The translations under genes and the position numbers were made by a program. The notes beneath the pieces were generated by a model that worked only from the letters and a program-made list of their open reading frames with translations, searched no databases and was not told where the DNA came from. Positions 57,171 through 64,000 of a DNA stretch of 64,000 nt are shown piece after piece. Within the stretch, counting starts at the first letter, position 1. Each line of letters begins with the position of its first letter. Location: the NCBI GenBank assembly GCA_002917075.1, contig NTMA01000019.1:372001-436000 (forward strand), in the 5' to 3' direction. This DNA is from Hawksworthiomyces lignivorus. Its lineage: Eukaryota; Ascomycota; Sordariomycetes; Ophiostomatales; Ophiostomataceae.

Positions 57171-58953
57171 CTACATAACTGACTCGTAGACAGCCGCATT
57201 TCCGCCAATGCCGCCTCTCCCTCGCCCCCGTCCGACGCCGCCGCCTATGCTGTTGCTTCGGCCTGCGCTGCCGCCGGCACCTCCTGTACCTCCACCGAGA
57301 CCAAGACTGCTGCTCTCACCCGCCCGCAGAGCCGCGGCCGTGCGGCTGGCGCGCGAGTTCTCCAGCACGCCAAACTTGCTGCCGGTCTGGCGCACGGCCC
57401 CGATGCTCTGCATCATGCCGTCCAGCAGCAGGGACACGAGCTGCACGTCGTTGGCCTCGCGCCGGCGCTCCTCCTCAAAGGCGCCGTCGACGGGCGGCGG
57501 GACCACGAGCGGCAGGCGCTGCACGAGCGCCTGGATCGACCGCAGGATGGGCAGCGAGACGCCTACGATGGGCTTGGAAGTGTTCTCCGGCCCAGCGGCA
57601 GCGTCCGGTGCGCCCTCTTCTCTCGCTCCCTCGTCATCGTTTTCGTTGTTCTTGTCGTCGCCATCGTCGTCGTCTGCAGGGACCTGCAGTGCATTCTCCG
57701 GTAGGGCCTCGAGGTACTTGGTGAGCAGCTGCAGGCGCGCGTGCAGCATGCGGATAGCGTTGGCGCGTGTGGTCAGCGTGGCGATTAGCTCTTCGTCCTC
57801 GAGCGACAGGCCGTCCGTCTCGGCGGCGGCGGCAGCCGCATCACCTCCGACAACACCATCTCCTTCCTGCTGCTCTTCCTCGATCGTCCGGGCGTCGGCG
57901 GCAACCAGGCGCCGCTTGCTGCGGTTCCCCGACTCGATGGCCACCGCTCGGTCACGGCTGCTGCCCGCTGGCGGGCTCATCGCCCCTGCTGCTGCTGCTG
58001 CTGCCGTGCCTGCGCCGCCCGCAGCGCCGGAGCCCTCGGACGTCGACGCTGCTGCGGCATTGGCTACACCGCGTGCCACAAAGTCGATGCTGATCCGCTC
58101 GGCCTCTTCTGTCTCGACCGTGTATGTAATCTCGCGGAGCCGGACCGCAATCTGGGAGGACGGGCCAGAGCTGCTACCACCCGGCGTAGACTTCTTTGTC
58201 GCTGCGGCTGGTACGGCGTCCGTCATCTCCTTATCTTCTGGCTCTGCCTCCTGGCCTGTTGTCGCCGCAGCTGCAGTCGCCTTGCCCCTAGACTCCTTGG
58301 CCGCGGCCGCGGCCCTCCGCAGCGCGGCTGCTGACGAGCCGTCCTCATCCTGCTCGTAGTGCGTCTCGTATAGCGTCAGCGGCAGCCGGCCGCCCACAGA
58401 GCGCTCCTCTAGGTCCTCCGGGTGGAACGCTAGCAGCACGGCGGCGGCTGACTCGCTGCACAGCGGCAGGATCTGTTCGTGAACCTGCAGGATCTGGGCC
58501 GTAGGGCCGCTCCGGCCGAGTACGGTGTACCAGCCAACCAAGTCTAGCTGGCGGTCTTTGTGGACGGTTCGCACTGAAGAGAGAGAAGAGAAGCAGAAAA
58601 TGTTAGCCCGGCCGCAGTAATGAGCAAGCTGATTAATCAAATATCTCGCCCCGTGCTGAGCCTGATGTATAAAACGTACTCTGCTCTAACCGGTCGTTGA
58701 ACCACACGGCACTGAAGTAGGCATCTCCCTCGTTGTTCTCTTCCACGACAAAGTCAAATGTGTGCTCGAGCGTGACCTGCCGGCCGTTTTGCTGGCCTAG
58801 CAGCGCGCCCACAACGGGGCCTCGCTGCTTGCGCAGTGTGTGGCGGGTGATGTGATCAGAGATGGACAGCAGCACCAGAGGGTGCAGGACAGCCGGGACG
58901 GCGTCGGCTGCCTTGTGTGCGGAGAGGAAGGGATTGGTGTTGGACGGTGCCAT
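57171..58953 (-). CDS. CSN6: COP9 signalosome subunit 6, two exons
   Basis: Non-catalytic MPN subunit of the COP9 signalosome, which removes Nedd8 from cullins; it pairs with the active CSN5. Exon 1 is 58680-58953 and exon 2 57171-58573, giving 558 residues. The 106-bp intron (GTACGT...TTCAG) is placed by the join RLEQ/MRTVHKDRQLDL, the family sequence. Exon 1 carries LHPLVLLSISDHITRHTLRKQ and VVGALLGQQNGRQV. The His-x-His and Asp of the JAMM metal site are absent, as expected for CSN6. The C-terminal half has helical segments (LSLEDEELIATLTTRANAIR; IQALVQRLPLVVPPP) separated by Ala and acidic low-complexity runs, and ends with a GRGRGRGG patch. Usual fungal CSN6 is about 350-450 residues, so the inserts make it long. 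The same gene is called csnF in Aspergillus. Confidence 0.95.
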
Positions 58954-59613
58954 CTTTTGGGAGAGTCGGAGAGAGGGGTGGGAGGATGGAACGAGAAGAT
59001 GGCCCGACGTAAGACGGAGAGCGATAAGCCCGCGATGCAGAGGTCTTCTTTTTCGAATGTTCAAGAAAGCCTTGCGGGGTCTATGAAGTTTGATATTGAA
59101 GATAAGCGGAAATAAACTGCTGCCGGGGAGCTCACGACCAAGGCAGTTGACAGTCGAATGCAGGTGCTGCCTGGTGTCGGCTGCTGTTGGAGACAAAATG
59201 GAAAGAGCAAACAGGCACAGACGTACATACCCCGCCACGGACTTTCCCCTAAGAAGCTTTGCGGCACGCCTTATTTCGCAGCAAACGGATGCGTTGATCT
59301 GATTGGCTAGCTCGAATATAGAAGCTGTTGCCGTTTTGAGACGGCTGTGGGCTCTAGTAGCTTCCCTTTCGCAACTGCCTGAATCAGAGAATAAGACAGT
59401 GAATTCATAAATTATAGAAAAAAAATTATTAGGAAAGTGGAAAGGGCCTTCTACTGTATCTGTGAAAGGAGAGAAAATTATTGTGAGAAAATTCGCGTTG
59501 GAAATTGGCGAAATGGAACTCAATGTACAGCGGGATTGGCATCGTAAATGTCGTCTTCTAAAAGAAGTGAACTGAGACAACTACTATCAGACTAAGAAAC
59601 TCCCAACACTAGC
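58954..59613. other. Divergent promoter, CSN6 / unknown acidic protein
   Basis: 660 bp between two start codons. The half near the unknown gene is AT-rich. No motif is recognised. Confidence 0.6.
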
Positions 59614-61483
59614 ATGGATGAAGACGCAATCCGGGTGGGCAGGGGCATCTCCGAGAAACAACAAGTGGCTGCAGAGGAAAGCATAGAATATGCCCGCGCC
59701 AATGGCCTCGTGCTGGGATTCGAAACGGCCAATCACTTGGAGTATCATTACAGCGTTGCTTCGGAGGCCTATGAGGAAATTCCCCGTACAGAATGGTCAC
59801 TCTCTTGTGACCACCTGCCGCCGCTAGAAATCCCGCCTACGGAGATTACGGAACCTTGGATCGTATCACGGCATGTAATGAGCACAATCGAGCGTGCATG
59901 CCGCTACCTGACTGAAGATGAACAGAAAGCATTGGAGCAAGAGCTATGTGACCGGGCAAGCTCTAGGCCGGTGCGTCGAGAAAGCTTCAAGTTCGAACTT
60001 CCACTCCTCTGCTCTGACCATGAAGAGGACTGTATTGAACTACAAAGAACAGTTGCCTCATTCAAGAGAGATACAGACTATGTGCAAAATCACAATCTGC
60101 CGCTGGACAACGACAAAGAGACGTGCGCCGTGCCAGAAGCTGCCTGCAAATTCACAGCAAGCCTTGAGGTATCCCTGCAATCTGAGACCATGAGCGTATC
60201 TGAGCAGTCCGTCAGCTTTCTAGCTCAGCTAATGAATGGCATGAGGTGGACAAAGGATGACGAGACTGCGTTTATAGAACAACAGCTGGACTACAAGCGA
60301 GTGAGTATAATCAAACTGGAAGACTACTTGCACGATATCATTTGTTCTAACTATCCACCAGCCCCTTCGAAGACACATCTCGCCACCACTGGCGCCTGTG
60401 CCATATCCTAGCGAATACTTCGTTCCCGAAAGGGGTACATGTGTCGTTTCCGACGCGTCAGATCTCAGCTCCCATTTAAGTGAGGCCCTAGATGAAGCTG
60501 AGAAAAGCTTCATGGACGAGACAGGCGACACCTGGCCTGCTGCAAACGGGGCTTTGAACAACATCAGCATCAAGGCGATTATTTTTACAGAAGCTCCACC
60601 CTCTCCTCTTGAAACCGTTTATACTTGGTGTGTGAAGACGACTACGTATAAAGAAGAGGATGAACTTCCTTTGCCTGTGTCTGGACAGCCAGCGATGCCA
60701 CTTTCCAAAGAGGCACCACAAATAGTCGCAGAAGAAATCTTACCGCTTTCGTGTGGCTTTGAAGACTCTTCGGATGCCATTGTCATGGGAGATCAAGATC
60801 TTACTGACTCTGATCCTAGCTGTGGTCGAAGTGACTCAGAGCCGGAGCTTCAGGAAACTACCAGCGCAACATCGTTGAGCCAAAACAGAAAATTGATATT
60901 GGAACAGGCAAAGATCTCAGTCCCCACCGTGGAAACAGGACACATCCGCCCAGAGTGGCAGATCGAGGTCTCCAATGCCCATGAAATGTTTCAGTGGATT
61001 AAAAAACATGGTGAAGAAGCCTTCAACATGCACGAATGGCCGACCAAACAACTCGATGAAAGCGATTTTGATACAGAGCCATGGAATAGAATTGATGCTG
61101 AGTGGGAGACAGCGCTAGAAGAGGATTTTGAAGTAAACGGAGCATTACTGGAAAAAATAAAGACGTCGCTTGCCGGTGTGTATGAAAATGACGCGGCCTC
61201 GCTTTGTTTGATTCGCGAACACCGGCTAAGTTATTTACGAACTCGCGACGAAAGACCCTTGGACGAACCAGACGCGAGCAAGGTCGTTGAGGAACCAATG
61301 ATCCCTAATGACAATGTCCCAGGCGATATGGCGAAGAGCTGGAAAAGAAGAAGGCAAGGGAAGACAATCCCTTCACGACGTGGGAGTCAAGTTAAATTAC
61401 CCACGTCGTATCAAGGCCTTCTAGACCTTAGAACCCCAGAATTTCTCCTATCAAGTACTCTCGGGAGCCCTGCAGCATCTTAG
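59614..61483 (+). CDS. Unrecognised acidic protein, two exons
   Basis: Exons 59614-60300 and 60362-61483 give 602 residues. The 61-bp intron is textbook (GTGAGT, CTAAC, ACCAG) and removing it joins two open frames as LDYKR/PLRRHISPP, which is the main support for the gene. I recognise no domain. The sequence is acidic and Ser/Glu-rich with no signal peptide or membrane segment. Ordered-looking parts are YPSEYFVPERGTCVVSDASD (from about residue 241), and the C-terminal third with HIRPEWQIEVSNAHEMFQWI, DTEPWNRIDAEWETALEEDF and LIREHRLSYLRTRDERPLDE. A basic patch (WKRRRQGKTIPSRRGSQVK) near the end could be a nuclear signal. Codon use is AT-richer than in CSN6 next door. A further open frame at 61570-61788 might be another exon. 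Confidence 0.75.
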
Positions 61484-62138
61484 TCCGCCAAAGTTAATGC
61501 AGCTCAAGAAGCAAGGCTTCTAGAACTACAGCGTTTCTCGCCTTCTAAGCCATAAAGAGAGCTCTATCCATGAATGCCGCATTTTCGCACCTAGAGCTTA
61601 ATCACTTTTCCAAGTACAGTCCTCTGAGTACCCACCTTCCGGTAGATTGTTGCTCACATCATAATGGTTATTCTCAGGCAGCAGCGTTCCTGAGTCGAAA
61701 AATACTTAAGGCACCGTCGGCGGCGAATCTGAAGAGGATGTTCTCTCGTAAAAGCTTGGACATTCAGAAAGCAGCCGCTGCATCGTGACGATTTGAAAGC
61801 ATACAATGCTCAATTATTCTCGACATGTTCAGCGAGTCGAGGCATGCCCACGATGACACGGACCCTAGATGCAAGGACTACAGATGCCGCCTCTTCATAT
61901 CCTTGCAATATCTCCTCAAGGAATGGCTGGCACTGTTTAAACCAGAGGCGTTTCTAGGCGGGTCATCGAATGGGTAAATGGCCTTGTCCGTTTCCATATG
62001 AGAAAATGAAGAAAGAAATATTCTCTCTAGTGGATGAATAGTCTCCCGAGGGACTATCATGAAACATGCCGTTCTGTTGTGGTATCTAGACAATAAAATA
62101 CAATAGATATATCGAGACAAAAACCATTGAAACGCCAA
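61484..62138. other. Convergent 3' region, unknown gene / WD40 gene
   Basis: 655 bp between stop codons. It includes a 72-codon open frame (61570-61788) starting with ATG and ending in a basic, Ala-rich sequence, treated under findings. The rest is AT-rich 3' sequence. Confidence 0.5.
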
Positions 62139-63855
62139 TTATGTTGCTAGTGGTACAAGATTCCAGATCTTGAGACTAGAATCAGAGGATGAGCGCAAAG
62201 CTGTGCGGGACTGGAGACGGCTGCCTTGACGAGAGCTGTTCACGCTCCTTGAAGTTGATCTTCTGGAGTTGCTCAGTTTGCTGTTATCACTATCATCGTT
62301 CTCATCGCTATCGTCACTATCGTTGCTTTTGTCGTCATCGCCATCACCAGTGGGATCTTTGCTCCTCTCACTACCAGAGTCGCTTTCACTGTCGCTTTCA
62401 CTCTGGCTGACACTGTCGCTATCGCCATCACTGTCGCTCTCACTGTCGTCTGGAATCGTCCACGAACCCGAACACGTTGCTATTACTGACCCACTGGCGT
62501 GCAGCGCTGTGCTGCCCACAGCGGCGCCGTGTGCCTTCCAGCGCCACGACGGCTCGATATGCCCTTCTTGCGTGCCGACGCCCTCCCATACGACCACAGT
62601 GCCATCTTCTGTGCCAGCCCATACCTCGAAACCCCCATTGCTGCCGCTACCTGCATATACGTCGCAAGTCAGCCGCTGGTTTGTGTCCGCTGGCCGGCCC
62701 GTCAGAGTGCATAGCAACTCCCCCGACCCGCGGATGTCGTATACCAGCAGGTCCCGAGAGCGGCGCTCGTTGACGACCAAGTAGCGGCCGCAGGGGCTCC
62801 AGAGAGTCTGCAGGATGCCGCGGCCGGTGTAGGTATCGATGCCAGCACCGGTGCTGTGGTCGACCGCCGATGCCACGCTCCACGTCGCGACGCACTCACC
62901 GCCGGCGCGGCCCAGGTCGTACAAGCCCACCCAGCGCGTCCAGGTGCCGGCGGCCAAAACGCCGCTTGTTACTCCGCCGCCACCACCATTGCCGCTGTCA
63001 GGTGCCGCAGCCAGCGCCGCGATCGTGCCGCGCATGCCGACGCCGTTGCCCTTGCGCAGATGGCGTGTGGACGGGATAGTGGGAACGCGAAGCAGGGGCG
63101 GGTCGTTGCTGGTGCGGCTCACATCGAAGACGGCCAGCAGGTTGGTCGTGCCGGCCACGAAGTGGGTGCCCGGTGCGGACCACAGGAGGGCGGTCGGCGC
63201 CATATACGCCTCGGTCTCGGGCTTGATGAGCGGATAAGCAGCCAGCGGCGCAGGACGGGCGATATCCCCGCCATTTCCATTGCCAGAACCAGAATCGGGA
63301 AAGAGAGGATAGAGATGCACGGGCAAGTCGCGGCAGGCGACGAGCGCAGACTGGGACCAGGGCTGGGCGAGGGCGAAGTAGGGTGCCGGTGCCAGCGAGG
63401 TGGCGGGCTCGGGAAGAGCTAGACGGCCCTGGGGGGACAGGGTATGATGGTTGGGCCGATCGACACCTAGGCCGTCAGCATTGTCGCCGTCCCCCTCTTT
63501 GTGAGGAGGGTCTAGCAGGTTCGCCGGCAGGACGTAGCTGAGGATAGTGTTCGCGGAGGTAGAGGTAATAACTGTGGTGCCGTCGGCTGACCTGCGACGC
63601 GTCAGCAACCAAAACTCCAAACTGAAACATATCAGTGAAGAGGAAGACAAAAACAAAAGTTCCTACTCACCACTGCGCACTTTTGTAGAACGGCCGGACA
63701 TGGGCGGGCTCGACGCCGATACGGCTGCTAGACCGCGAGACGCCATTCAGGTCAGCCGCAGCGACGAGAGCCACTTGCGGAGACGCCTTGGCCTGGGCGG
63801 ATACAGCGGACAGCAGGCTGTCGTGGACATGGTCATCTCCTGGAGTCTCCTCCAT
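62139..63855 (-). CDS. WD40 protein of the WRAP53 (TCAB1)/Swt21 type, two exons
   Basis: Beta-propeller protein of the family that includes animal WRAP53, which guides small Cajal-body and telomerase RNAs, and yeast Swt21, linked to splicing. Exons 63671-63855 (ATG at 63855) and 62139-63591 give 545 residues. The 79-bp intron (GTGAGT...CGCAG) is placed by the join KSAQW/SADGTTVITSTSAN, which completes the first blade. Family stretches are FALAQPWSQSALVACRDLPV, AYPLIKPETEAYMAPTAL, LLWSAPGTHFVAGTTNLLAV, and GRGILQTLWSPCGRYLVVNE. The last blade is split by a Ser/Asp-rich insert of about 100 residues before its closing strand SSLKIWNLVPLAT. WRAP53 versus Swt21 is not a real choice, since they are regarded as related. 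Confidence 0.85.
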
Positions 63856-64000
63856 GTGCGAAGAGCGAATCTCAAGGCGAGGATATCAGCATGGCCGTTT
63901 AGTGTGGTGTCGAGAGCCGTGTTTCGTGCCGCAGCCTGGAGCCCGTGGTTTATTGCATATGTTTTTAAGGGGAATAAATTTTAATCTTTTCTTTTTTATT

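Overview
This window is eukaryotic nuclear DNA from a filamentous ascomycete (Pezizomycotina), most likely a Sordariomycete. Genes are split by short introns (about 60-160 bp) with GT...AG ends and CTRAC-type branch points. Coding DNA is GC-rich and full of Gln, Ala, Gly and Ser homopolymers, intergenic DNA is AT-richer, and the best protein matches I can recall (VPS17, CSN6, HET domain, MET2 with a low-complexity insert) have the filamentous-fungal form. I cannot fix the genus. Fourteen protein genes are supported, thirteen complete and one cut by the left edge. Exon joins below were chosen by reading frame, splice consensus and protein-family continuity. I recognised no tRNA, rRNA, CRISPR array or intact transposon.

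Layout. 1-1290 (-): sugar transporter of the lactose-permease type, truncated. 3094-11391 (-): THO2, the large mRNA-export scaffold, with a 1000-residue disordered tail. 13146-15148 (+): MET2 homoserine O-acetyltransferase. 19996-22792 (+): PHO84-type phosphate symporter with a long charged tail. 23358-28055 (-): GRAM/VASt sterol-transfer protein of the Lam/Ltc1 type. 30283-32423 (+): MIT-like plus coiled-coil protein that may be Atg38/NRBF2. 32706-33734 (-): FAM58/cyclin-Q-like cyclin. 35201-37783 (+): single-exon HET-domain protein. 39438-42293 (-): mitochondrial EF-G2. 43021-45102 (+): VPS17 retromer subunit. 54632-56194 (+): zinc-dependent sorbitol-dehydrogenase-like enzyme. 57171-58953 (-): CSN6. 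59614-61483 (+): unrecognised acidic protein. 62139-63855 (-): WD40 protein of the WRAP53/Swt21 type.

The genes do not form a pathway cluster. Most are conserved housekeeping functions in RNA export, methionine synthesis, phosphate uptake, lipid transfer, endosomal sorting, mitochondrial translation and protein degradation. Two genes stand out as probable lineage-specific additions with AT-richer codon use: the HET gene and the 59.6 kb gene. Neighbouring pairs are often divergent (THO2/MET2, Lam-like/Atg38-like, EF-G2/VPS17, CSN6/unknown) and probably share promoter regions.

Non-coding DNA is extensive: a 9.5 kb interval (45.1-54.6 kb) and a 4.8 kb interval (15.1-20.0 kb) hold no gene I can support. 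The 9-mer TACGGAGTA occurs six times, always between genes, and a related TACGTCGTA occurs five times. The main candidates for something undescribed are this motif family and the HET protein with a triplicated acidic segment and a Cys/His C-terminal module.
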